From positions 496,001 to 560,000 of the forward strand of contig NZ_JAUFPW010000012.1 in NCBI RefSeq assembly GCF_030409415.1: 64,000 nucleotides of DNA, written 5' to 3'. The notes below the pieces were generated by a model. That model saw only the letters and a program-made list of their open reading frames with translations, made no database searches and had not been told where the DNA came from. The position numbers and the translations under genes were made by a program. The stretch is from Pedobacter aquatilis (GTDB taxonomy: Bacteria; Bacteroidota; Bacteroidia; Sphingobacteriales; Sphingobacteriaceae). This document shows, piece after piece, positions 18,962-26,945 of this stretch. Position 1 is the stretch's first letter. Each line of letters opens with the position of its first letter.

Positions 18962-20081
18962 AAGAATAAACTGGAGCGCAATTTTTACTGGGTTTGCCTG
19001 GCTTGTTAGTCTGGCAGGTGTGGTTGTGCTTTTAAGTTTTATCAACGTTAAAAAGCAATCGGTTAAGTGTACAAATGTTAAAATTTTAATTCCCGGTGCA
19101 GATAATTTTATAGAAAGGGAAGAAGTTGACCAAATTTTGAGAGAAGACCAAGGCGTGTTGGTTGGCCGGAATTTGGAACAGATAAATATCCATCAAATAG
19201 AAAAGAAACTTCAGGCTAATCCTTATATCGGCTTTGCCAAGGTTTTTGTAGATATGGATGGTGTACTGAATATAGAGATAAAACAGCGTCAGCCAATCTT
19301 GAGGATTTTAAATTCTAGCGGGCAAGATTTTTATATTGATAATGATGGGTTAAAAATGCCAATTTCTCCAAACTTTACAGCCAATGTGCTTGTTGCTACA
19401 GGCAATATCCAGGAAGTATTTGGAACAAGAGTTGATACTTTGAGAACCCAAATGGCGAGAGATTTGTACAAAACTGCTCAATATTTTAAAAGAGATACAC
19501 TTTGGGATAATCAAATTGAACAAATTACGGTTGATTCTAAAAATGATATTGAGTTAATTCCAAGAGTTGGTAACCAACGAATAATACTTGGAAATGCAGA
19601 TTCGCTTGATAAAAAAATGAAGAACCTATTGGTTTTTTACAAAAAGGCAATGCCACAGGTGGGTTGGGAAACTTACCGCACCATTAATATAAAATATACG
19701 AATCAAATTGTATGCGAGAAGCGAGATTCGTCATTAATTGCAAAACAACCTAAAAAGCTAACAGCTGTAGATAGTTTAAGCTTAAGTAGAAAGGTAACGG
19801 ATTCTTTAGTGAGAGTGGCAATTGGTAAATCACTGGCAGGTGAAGCTGACGAACGGACCGATGATCAGAAACAAACTGTGAACGCCTCGAAGCCGAAAGT
19901 TGCAAAACCTGAGCCGGCAAAAACGGTAGCCAAAAAAGAGCCTGAAAAAGAGAAGCCAAAAGCTGTTACTAAGCCCGAGGTGAAAAAAGCAGAACCTAAA
20001 AAGCCTGCAGATGCAAAAGCAATTACGAGCACAAAACCAAAAACTGATGCAAATCAGAAAAAAGATAAAAAGAACAAATAG
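18954..20081 (+). CDS. ftsQ: Cell division protein FtsQ with long Lys/Pro/Ala-rich tail
   Basis: A protein of 375 aa: a short cytoplasmic N-terminus, one transmembrane helix (about 9-31), a POTRA-like domain (about 40-115, including VFVDMDGVLNIEIKQRQP) and a beta domain to about 255. FtsQ bridges cytoplasmic and periplasmic divisome parts. After about residue 295 the chain becomes a highly charged Lys/Pro/Ala/Glu repeat (KPEPAKTVAKKEPEKEKPK) of some 80 residues, which E. coli FtsQ (276 aa) lacks; by topology it is periplasmic. The gene overlaps murC by 8 bp and precedes ftsA by 45 bp. Confidence 0.88.
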   Translation: MFKRINWSAIFTGFAWLVSLAGVVVLLSFINVKKQSVKCTNVKILIPGADNFIEREEVDQILREDQGVLVGRNLEQINIHQIEKKLQANPYIGFAKVFVDMDGVLNIEIKQRQPILRILNSSGQDFYIDNDGLKMPISPNFTANVLVATGNIQEVFGTRVDTLRTQMARDLYKTAQYFKRDTLWDNQIEQITVDSKNDIELIPRVGNQRIILGNADSLDKKMKNLLVFYKKAMPQVGWETYRTINIKYTNQIVCEKRDSSLIAKQPKKLTAVDSLSLSRKVTDSLVRVAIGKSLAGEADERTDDQKQTVNASKPKVAKPEPAKTVAKKEPEKEKPKAVTKPEVKKAEPKKPADAKAITSTKPKTDANQKKDKKNK

Positions 20082-20126
20082 ATCCCTAAGAAGAACATTA
20101 TATATAACTCAACAAAATTAACGAAT

Positions 20127-21485
20127 ATGGACAAGGCAAAACTTACTAGTCAGTCTCCAATTGTAGTTGGCCTGGATATCGGTACTACAAAAATTTGTGT
20201 TATTGTAGGCCGCAGAACACAGCATGGTAAAATTGAAGTATTAGGAATCGGCAAGGCCGAATCAGCAGGTGTAACAAGGGGTGTGGTTTCTAATATTCAG
20301 AAAACCGTGCAGGGTATTATGCAGGCAGTTGAAATCGCCAGCGGGCAATCGAATGTAGAAATTCAGGTTGTAAACGTTGGTATTGCAGGGCAGCACATTA
20401 AAAGTTTGCAGCACCGTGGTATCTTAACCAGAAGGGAATTAAATAACGAAATCGGTAAAAAAGATATCGACAAGTTAATTGATGACATGTTTAAGCTGGT
20501 TATGCCTCCGGGCGAAGAAATTATTCATGTTTTACCACAAGAATTTACAATTGATAATGAGCCTGGGATTAAAGACCCGATCGGGATGGCCGGAGTACGC
20601 CTCGAGGCTAACTTCCACATTATTTCGGGTCAGGTAACGGCGGTTAAAAACATTATAAAATGTGTAAATAATGCAGCCTTGCAAACTCAGGATTTAATTC
20701 TTGAGCCATTGGCTTCTTCAGAATCGGTGTTGAGCGATGAAGAAAAGGAAGCTGGAATTGCACTTGTAGATATTGGTGGTGGTACAACAGATATTGCGAT
20801 TTTTCACGAGGGGATTATTCGTCATACTGCTGTTATACCTTTCGGAGGTAATAGCGTTACAGAAGATATTAGAGAAGGATGTTCAGTAATGCGTAACCAG
20901 GCTGAGCTTTTAAAAACTCGCTTTGGATCTGCATTGGCAGAAGAAAACAAGGAAAACGAAATTATTTGCGTTCCGGGTTTAAGAGGTAGAGAGCCAAAAG
21001 AAATTTCTGTTAAAAACCTTGCTTATGTAATTCAGGCTAGGATGGAAGAAATCATCGAGCACGTTTATTACGAAATCAAATCATCAGGCTATGAGAAAAA
21101 ATTAATTGGTGGTATTGTAATTACTGGTGGTGGGGCTTTGCTTAAGCATTTATCTCAGGCTGTAGAATATGTTACCGGTTTAGATTGCCGCATTGGTTAT
21201 CCTAACGAGCATTTATCTAAATACGAAGATATGCCGAAAACCATTTATGATGATTTAAAAAGCCCGATGTATGCAACCAGTGTTGGTTTATTGATAAAAG
21301 GTATTCAAAGAGCGGAAGAGCAAGAGATAGAAATCAGAAAAGGTACTGTTATCGTAGATAAATCAAAACCTGTTAAAGAAAAAGAAAAGCGTGGACCAGG
21401 TTTATTTGATAAGTTACTTGCAAAAACTAAAATTTTCATCCAGGATGATATGGATGTTAGCGATGAAGATTACTTGAAAGGTTAA
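20127..21485 (+). CDS. ftsA: Cell division protein FtsA
   Basis: A protein of 452 aa of the actin/Hsp70 fold. The phosphate-1 motif GLDIGTTK is at 15-22, the SHS2-type 1C domain follows, and VDIGGGTTDIAIF (about 214-226) and ITGGGALL are the phosphate-2 and adenosine motifs. The C-terminus carries an amphipathic segment (GLFDKLLAKTKIFI) that would be the membrane-targeting helix, followed by an acidic tail. FtsA tethers FtsZ to the membrane and recruits later division proteins. It is followed by a 128-bp intergenic region with a striking nested inverted repeat before ftsZ. Confidence 0.96.
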   Translation: MDKAKLTSQSPIVVGLDIGTTKICVIVGRRTQHGKIEVLGIGKAESAGVTRGVVSNIQKTVQGIMQAVEIASGQSNVEIQVVNVGIAGQHIKSLQHRGILTRRELNNEIGKKDIDKLIDDMFKLVMPPGEEIIHVLPQEFTIDNEPGIKDPIGMAGVRLEANFHIISGQVTAVKNIIKCVNNAALQTQDLILEPLASSESVLSDEEKEAGIALVDIGGGTTDIAIFHEGIIRHTAVIPFGGNSVTEDIREGCSVMRNQAELLKTRFGSALAEENKENEIICVPGLRGREPKEISVKNLAYVIQARMEEIIEHVYYEIKSSGYEKKLIGGIVITGGGALLKHLSQAVEYVTGLDCRIGYPNEHLSKYEDMPKTIYDDLKSPMYATSVGLLIKGIQRAEEQEIEIRKGTVIVDKSKPVKEKEKRGPGLFDKLLAKTKIFIQDDMDVSDEDYLKG

Positions 21486-21487
21486 TC

Positions 21488-21547
21488 TTTTCAACAAATA
21501 AAGAGTTTTCCACATTATGAACAGTTGTGGAAAACGTCTGTTGAAAA
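21488..21547. promoter_or_regulatory. Nested inverted repeat with DnaA-box-like 9-mers, ftsA-ftsZ gap
   Basis: The outer arms TTTTCAACA (21488-21496) and TGTTGAAAA (21539-21547) enclose inner arms GTTTTCCACA (21505-21514) and TGTGGAAAAC (21526-21535) around an 11-nt loop. All arms match perfectly. TTTTCCACA is one base from the DnaA box TTATCCACA, so this may be a pair of inverted DnaA boxes flanked by two weaker ones. Alternatives are an RNA hairpin tuning ftsZ expression or another dimeric regulator's site. No T-run follows, so it is not a terminator. Confidence 0.55.
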
Positions 21548-21613
21548 AGTGTTAATATTACATGGAGTAATGAACAGAATTTAAAAAATTTTAAACAACT
21601 GATTCATAATATT

Positions 21614-23239
21614 ATGCAGTTCGAAATGTTAAAAGATAAGTCGTCAATCATCAAAGTAATTGGTGTTGGTGGCGGTGGCGGCAACGCAGTAAACCATATG
21701 TACCTGTCGGGAATAACAGGTGTAGACTTTATTATTTGTAATACGGATGCCCAGGCTTTGGAGTCTAGCCCTATACCTAACAAGGTACAATTAGGTGCTA
21801 GCTTAACCGAAGGGATGGGTGCAGGATCAATTCCTGAAGTTGGTAAAAACTCAGCAATTGAGAATATTGATGATATTAAGGCTATGCTTGGCAGCACAAC
21901 CAAAATGTTGTTTATAACAGCAGGAATGGGCGGTGGTACAGGTACTGGTGCAAGTCCGATAATTGCGAAAGCAGCAAAAGAACTTGATATTTTAACAGTT
22001 GCTATAATTACTACTCCATTTTCTTTCGAAGGCAAACGTAGAAGATTACAGGCTGATGAAGGTTTGGAAGAACTTAAAAAGTACGTTGATTCTTACCTTG
22101 TAATTTCGAATGACAGGTTACGTGAAATTTTCGGAAACCTTACCTTAGGTTCAGCCTTTGGTCAGGCAGATGATATCTTAACAACTGCCGCTAAAGGTAT
22201 TGCTGAGATTATTACTGTTCCGGGTTATATAAACGTCGATTTTAAAGATGTGCGTACCGTTATGAAAGAAAGCGGTGTAGCAATCATGGGTAGCCATGCA
22301 TCAGAAGGGGAAGACAGAGCTTTACAAGCTGTTGAAGGTGCTTTAGCATCACCTCTTTTAAAAGATAATGAAATTGAAGGTGCCCGATATATTTTATTGA
22401 ATATCAGTTCTGGTGCACGTGAGGTAACAATGGATGAAGTTTCAATAATTACAGATTACATTCAGGAAAAAGCTGGTTTATCAGCAGATTTAATTTGGGG
22501 TAATTGTACCGATGAAACTTTAGAAGAAAAGTTATCGGTAACGATTATAGCTACAGGTTTCCAAACATCAGAGGAGCGTGTTTATGAAGAGAAGAACAAA
22601 AAGAAAATCTCTTTATTAACACCGGAAGAAGCGCCATTGGTTCGTCCTGTTGAACCGGTTAATTCATTTATTCAGCCTAAAGCTGCCCCGGTAGCTGAGC
22701 CTGTAATGAAATTAAAAGAAGAAGCTCCACAAGCTGATTTGTTTGGGGGAATGTTTAATAAAGCTGAGGTACCGAAATATCAGGAGCCTGAAAACGAAAT
22801 TGTTCGTCATACTTTAATTGAAGAAGAACCACAAGCTGAAGCACCTGCAGAGCAAGGTTTCGAGTTTGAAATAAAATTGGCTGAAACAGAATACGTTTTC
22901 GAAACGCCTGTTGCTGAAGTGCCGCAAATGCCCGAACCAGAGCCAGAGTTGCCGGTTGTTGGTTTGGATGATAATCAAAATGATGAATCAGTTGAAGAGC
23001 AACTTAAAAAATCGAAAGAGCGCATTATGCGTTTAAAAGATTTAAGCATGAAACTTCGTACCACAAATGGTTTACAGGAATTGGAAAATGAACCTGCTTA
23101 CAAACGCAAACAAATGCAATTGCAGCAAGTTCAACATTCATCAGAATCTCAGGTTAGTCGCTTTACATTAAGCAACGACCAGGATGGCGGTACAGAAATC
23201 AGACCTAACAACTCATTCTTGCACGATAACGTTGATTAA
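21614..23239 (+). CDS. ftsZ: Cell division GTPase FtsZ
   Basis: A 541-aa tubulin homologue, longer than E. coli FtsZ (383 aa). N-terminal GVGGGGGNAV and the tubulin signature GGGTGTG (106-112) form the GTP site; the T7-loop region with NVDFKDVRTVM is present. The globular core ends near residue 320. A long Glu/Pro-rich linker follows (about 330-500), then a basic/Gln-rich patch and the C-terminal peptide NNSFLHDNVD, which differs from the DIPxFLR type of Proteobacteria but keeps an SFL core. It polymerises into the Z-ring. It is the last gene of the cluster, followed by a terminator. Confidence 0.96.
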   Translation: MQFEMLKDKSSIIKVIGVGGGGGNAVNHMYLSGITGVDFIICNTDAQALESSPIPNKVQLGASLTEGMGAGSIPEVGKNSAIENIDDIKAMLGSTTKMLFITAGMGGGTGTGASPIIAKAAKELDILTVAIITTPFSFEGKRRRLQADEGLEELKKYVDSYLVISNDRLREIFGNLTLGSAFGQADDILTTAAKGIAEIITVPGYINVDFKDVRTVMKESGVAIMGSHASEGEDRALQAVEGALASPLLKDNEIEGARYILLNISSGAREVTMDEVSIITDYIQEKAGLSADLIWGNCTDETLEEKLSVTIIATGFQTSEERVYEEKNKKKISLLTPEEAPLVRPVEPVNSFIQPKAAPVAEPVMKLKEEAPQADLFGGMFNKAEVPKYQEPENEIVRHTLIEEEPQAEAPAEQGFEFEIKLAETEYVFETPVAEVPQMPEPEPELPVVGLDDNQNDESVEEQLKKSKERIMRLKDLSMKLRTTNGLQELENEPAYKRKQMQLQQVQHSSESQVSRFTLSNDQDGGTEIRPNNSFLHDNVD

Positions 23240-23260
23240 TCTAATCAAAATATAATTTAA

Positions 23261-23285
23261 GGCTCCGATATATCGGGGCCTTTTT
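23261..23285 (+). terminator. Terminator of the dcw cluster
   Basis: GGCTCCGAT and ATCGGGGCC (23261-23280) form a stem with one G-T pair and are followed by TTTTT. It lies 21 bp after the ftsZ stop. Confidence 0.85.
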
Positions 23286-23338
23286 GGCGTAAGATAAAAA
23301 TGTTAAATTGATAATTGACATCCTGCGGATGAAATGAG

Positions 23339-23369
23339 TTGATTTTAAGCCGAATAAACCGTAAATTCG
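23339..23369 (+). promoter_or_regulatory. Promoter of the alpha-oxoamine synthase gene
   Basis: TTG at 23339-23341 and TAAATTCG at 23362-23369, separated by 20 bp, match the Bacteroidota promoter pattern TTG-N(about 20)-TAnnTTTG with one mismatch. The implied start of transcription near 23375 leaves a leader of about 28 nt before the TTG start codon at 23403. Confidence 0.6.
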
Positions 23370-23402
23370 CAAAATTTTAATACTATAATAATACATAATA
23401 CA

Positions 23403-24644
23403 TTGGATATATTTGAGAAGATAGCAAAACACATGGGGCCTCTTGGTCAGCACCAAAAATGGTCTCATGGGTATTTCTCTTTCCCAAAATTGGAGGGAGA
23501 AATTGCACCACACATGCAATTTAAAGGAAAAGAACATTTGGTTTGGAGCCTAAACAATTATTTAGGTTTAGCCAATCATCCTGAAGTTAGAAAAGCAGAT
23601 GAAGAAGCTGCGGCACAATTTGGAATGGCTTACCCTATGGGTGCACGTATGATGAGTGGTAACTCAAAATATCATGAACAATTAGAGCAAGAACTTGCTG
23701 CATTTGTGGGCAAACCTGATGCCTTTTTATTAAATTATGGCTATCAGGGTATGGTTTCTATTATCGATACTTTGGTAGATAGAAACGATGTTATTGTTTA
23801 CGATGCAGAATCTCATGCTTGTATTATTGACGGTTTACGTTTGCACATGGGTAAAAGATTTGTGTACAAGCATAATGATATCGAGAGTGCAAGAAAACAA
23901 TTAGAGCGTGCGACCAAATTAACCAACGAATCGGGTGGCGGTATTCTTTTAATTACCGAAGGTGTTTTTGGAATGAGTGGTGCACAGGGTAAATTAAAGG
24001 AGATTGTTGATTTAAAGAAAGATTTCGATTTCAGAATCCTGGTTGATGATGCACATGGTTTTGGTACCATGGGAAAAACCGGAGCAGGTACACACGAAGC
24101 GCAAGATTGTATTGAAGGCATTGATGTTTATTTCGGTACTTTTGCGAAATCGATGGCTGGTATTGGTGCTTTCGTTGCATCAACAGAAGAAATTACAAAC
24201 TTTTTGAGATACAATATGCGTTCTCAAACTTTTGCCAAAGCATTGCCAATGCCGATGGTAATTGGATTATTAAAACGCTTAGAATTACTTAAAAGCAAAC
24301 CAGAGTTAAAAGATAAACTTTGGGAAATTGCAATGACCTTGCAAAAAGGTTTGCGTGAGCGTGGTTTTGATTTAGGTGTAACAGATTCTGTAGTAACACC
24401 GGTTTTCTTAAAAGGAGAGTTAAGTGATGCAACTGCAATTACTTTCGATTTACGTCAGAATTATAGTATCTTCTGCTCTATTGTGGTTTATCCGGTTATT
24501 CCTAAAGGTATGATAGAACTGCGCTTAATTCCAACGGCAGTACATACACTTGAAGATGTGCAACGTACATTAGATGCTTTTAGCGAAGTTTCTGAGAAAT
24601 TGGAAAACGGCTATTATAAGGAAAATCAATTCGCTATTGCTTAA
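23403..24644 (+). CDS. Alpha-oxoamine synthase family PLP enzyme
   Basis: A protein of 413 aa of the KBL/SPT/BioF family (fold-type I). The internal-aldimine Lys249 lies in TFAKSMAGIGAF; DAESHACIIDGL, VDDAHGFGTMG and TEGVFGMSGAQG are family signatures. These enzymes condense an amino acid with an acyl-CoA with loss of CO2. Candidates are glycine C-acetyltransferase, serine palmitoyltransferase or the cysteate acyltransferase of sulfonolipid synthesis; the sequence clearly differs from the Sphingobacterium SPT I remember, so I leave the substrate open. TTG at 23403 is the only start that keeps the conserved N-terminus, and it fits the promoter found upstream. It lies between two terminators, so it is monocistronic. 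Confidence 0.8.
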   Translation: MDIFEKIAKHMGPLGQHQKWSHGYFSFPKLEGEIAPHMQFKGKEHLVWSLNNYLGLANHPEVRKADEEAAAQFGMAYPMGARMMSGNSKYHEQLEQELAAFVGKPDAFLLNYGYQGMVSIIDTLVDRNDVIVYDAESHACIIDGLRLHMGKRFVYKHNDIESARKQLERATKLTNESGGGILLITEGVFGMSGAQGKLKEIVDLKKDFDFRILVDDAHGFGTMGKTGAGTHEAQDCIEGIDVYFGTFAKSMAGIGAFVASTEEITNFLRYNMRSQTFAKALPMPMVIGLLKRLELLKSKPELKDKLWEIAMTLQKGLRERGFDLGVTDSVVTPVFLKGELSDATAITFDLRQNYSIFCSIVVYPVIPKGMIELRLIPTAVHTLEDVQRTLDAFSEVSEKLENGYYKENQFAIA

Positions 24645-24662
24645 ACAAATTTAGAATATTTT

Positions 24663-24696
24663 ATGCCCTTTAATTTAGTTTAAAGGGCATTTTTTA
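24663..24696 (+). terminator. Terminator of the oxoamine synthase gene
   Basis: ATGCCCTTTAA (24663-24673) pairs with TTAAAGGGCAT (24680-24690) around a 6-nt loop and is followed by TTTTTT. It lies 19 bp after the stop codon. Confidence 0.9.
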
Positions 24697-24757
24697 TTTC
24701 AGGTATTTTGTAATATTCTGATATTTAGACGATTATATTAAATATGTTACATGTTTT

Positions 24758-24785
24758 TGTGTATAAATGCTCAAAATGTGGAAAA
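24758..24785 (-). promoter_or_regulatory. Two DnaA-box-like 9-mers before the histone-like gene
   Basis: TGTGTATAA (24758-24766) is an exact complement of the DnaA consensus TTATNCACA, and TGTGGAAAA (24777-24785) is one mismatch away. Both have the same orientation and start 19 bp apart. A GGGCTTCAGAGCAC hairpin flanked by A- and T-runs (24782-24809) overlaps the second. Binding by DnaA is inferred only. Confidence 0.35.
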
Positions 24786-24905
24786 AAAGGGCTTCAGAGC
24801 ACTTTTTTTCTTTAGATAAAAATTTTTTTATTTAATTAAACACGTTAAATTAGACATACAAATTAAATTAAAACTAAAAACCTAAAATTACAGGAGCATT
24901 TAAAA

Positions 24906-25082
24906 ATGAAAAAATTTGAAGAAGTAAAGAGTTTAGTTGCAGCTTTAGAAGCTGACGCAGACAAGTTCTATAACAAAGGTAACAGCGCAGCAGGTACACG
25001 TGTACGTAAAGGTATGCAGGATTTAAAAAACTTAGCACAAGCTATCCGTTTAGAAGTACAGGATACTAAAAACAAAGCTTAA
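24906..25082 (+). CDS. Histone H1-like (Hc1-type) small protein
   Basis: A protein of 58 aa (MKKFEEVKSLVAALEADAD..., ending VQDTKNKA), Lys/Ala/Glu-rich and entirely helical in appearance, with RVRKGMQDLKNLAQAIRLEV. It matches my memory of the short histone-H1/Hc1-like proteins widespread in Bacteroidota, thought to bind DNA in the nucleoid. AGGAGC (24892-24897) precedes the ATG by 8 bp. Codon use is regular and the frame ends just before a very strong terminator, which suggests high expression. It stands alone between two terminators, with a lipoprotein gene converging from the right. Confidence 0.8.
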   Translation: MKKFEEVKSLVAALEADADKFYNKGNSAAGTRVRKGMQDLKNLAQAIRLEVQDTKNKA

Positions 25083-25100
25083 GCGAACTAATAATATAAT

Positions 25101-25136
25101 AAATAGGCCTCACAATAAAAATTGTGAGGCCTATTT
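25101..25136. terminator. Bidirectional terminator, 16-bp stem
   Basis: AAATAGGCCTCACAAT (25101-25116) and ATTGTGAGGCCTATTT (25121-25136) pair perfectly around an AAAA loop. It serves the histone-like gene on the plus strand and lies directly beyond the stop (25138) of the convergent lipoprotein gene. Confidence 0.9.
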
Positions 25137-25137
25137 A

Positions 25138-25428
25138 TTATTGCATAAACTTGTAATCGTCGAGCCTATCAGACTTTACAAATTTCGTTAATTTACCGTT
25201 GTGGAAGTAAAAGAAAGAGTAAGGCTCAGGAACTGGTCTCCAGCCATTATAAGTTGTTCTGTAAATTTTGGTATTATCATCAGCAGATGATACTAACAAT
25301 GATTTTGGATTTTCTTGTTTGAAATCGGTTTCAGACATCCCGATTGTAAACCTGGGCTCATAATACGAAACTGATTTGCAGCCCCAAGCCACAACTGCCA
25401 TTAGGCAGATAAATAGTAGTTTTTTCAT
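25138..25428 (-). CDS. Small lipoprotein, unknown function
   Basis: A protein of 96 aa with a signal peptide and lipobox VAWGC (Cys17). The mature part has aromatic residues in YNGWRPVPEPYSFFYFHNGKL, which looks like the small SmpA/OmlA-type fold (GMSETDFKQ near the start of the mature chain, as in the GMTxxEV motif). That resemblance is weak. It is monocistronic, ends at the shared terminator, and is followed upstream by 273 bp without a gene. Confidence 0.7.
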   Translation of the reverse strand: MKKLLFICLMAVVAWGCKSVSYYEPRFTIGMSETDFKQENPKSLLVSSADDNTKIYRTTYNGWRPVPEPYSFFYFHNGKLTKFVKSDRLDDYKFMQ

Positions 25429-25701
25429 GTGTGTTTAATTTGTGTGTATCAAGCGCAAATCAATAATAATGCCTAATTTATGCTTTAATACTTTGATAAT
25501 GCATTGGGGACAATTACAGGCTAAACTTTAAATTAAGTATCTGATTATCAGTTTTAAATACTTGGTGATTTTTATTTACACGTCAATGAGTTTAGTTATT
25601 TCTCTATTTTAATGCTTTAATTGATGAGTATTGTCCTTTTAATATGTACGGTTTTTTAAGTTTATAAATTCATAACTTTAAGCAAAGTCAATATTCCAAT
25701 T

Positions 25702-26871
25702 ATGAAAAAAATAGCTTTACTTATAATGCTGTTTAGCACCCGAGTAATTTACGCTCAGGAGAATCTAAATTTTGGCCGTCAGAAGGAAATTATATCGCCA
25801 CAAACCAATAATGATGGTTCATTTACTTTCAGGCTTAAGGCTCCAAATGCTAAAAAAGTTGAGATACAAGGTGATTTTCTGGTCGCTAAGGGAAATGCGC
25901 CAGCTGTAGAAGCTATGAAACTTGGAGCAAATAGCATCTGGTCTTTCACTTCTTCCATTTTACCTTCAGAGCTTTACAGCTATAGTTTTATTGTTGATGG
26001 ATTGAAAATACGAGATCCGAATAATGTTTACCTTATCCGAGATGTATCTTCTGTTGTAAATGTATTTTTAGTTGGTGGCGGCAAGGCAGATTTATATATG
26101 GTTAAAGATGTACCTCATGGAACGGTTGCTAAACGTTGGTATGAATCAGCTGGATTAAAAACGAACAGAAGACTTACAGTTTATACGCCACCAGGTTATG
26201 AATCTTCGAAAGGAAATTACCCTGTTTTATATTTATTGCATGGTGTTGGGGGCGACGAAGAAGCTTGGATGCAACTTGGCAGGGCATCACAGATTTTGGA
26301 TAACCTTATTGCCGCTGGAAAGGCAAAGCCGATGATTGTTGTTATGACTAATGGCCATACCAGTAATACAGCTGCTCCAGGCGAATCATCAAAAGGACTT
26401 TATAAACCAATAATGATGACTCCGGATGTATTTAACGGCGATATGGAATCTTATTTTAAAGAAATAATTGATTTTACAGAGAAAAATTACCGTACAGGAA
26501 AAACTCAGAATGATAGAGCGATAGCAGGTTTATCGATGGGCGGCTTCCATTCGCTTTGGATTTCGGCAAATTACGCTAAAACGTTTGGTTATGTAGGATT
26601 ATTTTCTCCAGCAATATTGCCTCCAGCAAGTGCAAATAGTTCAATCTATAAAGATTTAGATTCAAAACTTCAGGCTCAGAAGAAAAATGGCTTTAAGCTT
26701 TATTGGGTTGCAATTGGTAAAACCGATTTTTTATATAAAAATGTAACCGATTATCGTAATAAGCTCGATGTAATGGGATTTCAATATCAATACAAAGAAA
26801 GTGAGGGTGGCCATACTTGGGCAAATTGGCGTGACTATTTATCTGAATTTACGCCAATGTTATTTAAGTAG
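25702..26871 (+). CDS. Secreted esterase with N-terminal E-set domain (CE1/feruloyl esterase type)
   Basis: A protein of 389 aa with a signal peptide (1-18), an immunoglobulin-like E-set/CBM48-type domain (about 25-120, FTFRLKAPNAKKVEIQGDF), and an alpha/beta-hydrolase of the esterase D / carbohydrate esterase 1 family. The nucleophile elbow GLSMGG gives Ser278; the oxyanion region VLYLLHGVGGDEEAW and the terminal EGGHTWANW with the catalytic His are visible. Such proteins deacylate plant polysaccharides such as feruloylated or acetylated xylan. The gene stands alone, bounded by a shared terminator with dapA. Confidence 0.85.
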   Translation: MKKIALLIMLFSTRVIYAQENLNFGRQKEIISPQTNNDGSFTFRLKAPNAKKVEIQGDFLVAKGNAPAVEAMKLGANSIWSFTSSILPSELYSYSFIVDGLKIRDPNNVYLIRDVSSVVNVFLVGGGKADLYMVKDVPHGTVAKRWYESAGLKTNRRLTVYTPPGYESSKGNYPVLYLLHGVGGDEEAWMQLGRASQILDNLIAAGKAKPMIVVMTNGHTSNTAAPGESSKGLYKPIMMTPDVFNGDMESYFKEIIDFTEKNYRTGKTQNDRAIAGLSMGGFHSLWISANYAKTFGYVGLFSPAILPPASANSSIYKDLDSKLQAQKKNGFKLYWVAIGKTDFLYKNVTDYRNKLDVMGFQYQYKESEGGHTWANWRDYLSEFTPMLFK

Positions 26872-26902
26872 GTCTTTTAAGAAAAGCTGTTAGCCAAAAT
26901 TA

Positions 26903-26934
26903 CAAAGGCTTCCATTGTATTATGGAAGCCTTTG
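26903..26934. terminator. Bidirectional terminator between esterase and dapA
   Basis: CAAAGGCTTCCAT (26903-26915) pairs perfectly with ATGGAAGCCTTTG (26922-26934) around TGTATT. It lies between convergent genes. The T-run is weak on both sides. Confidence 0.75.
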
Positions 26935-26945
26935 ATATATTAAAC

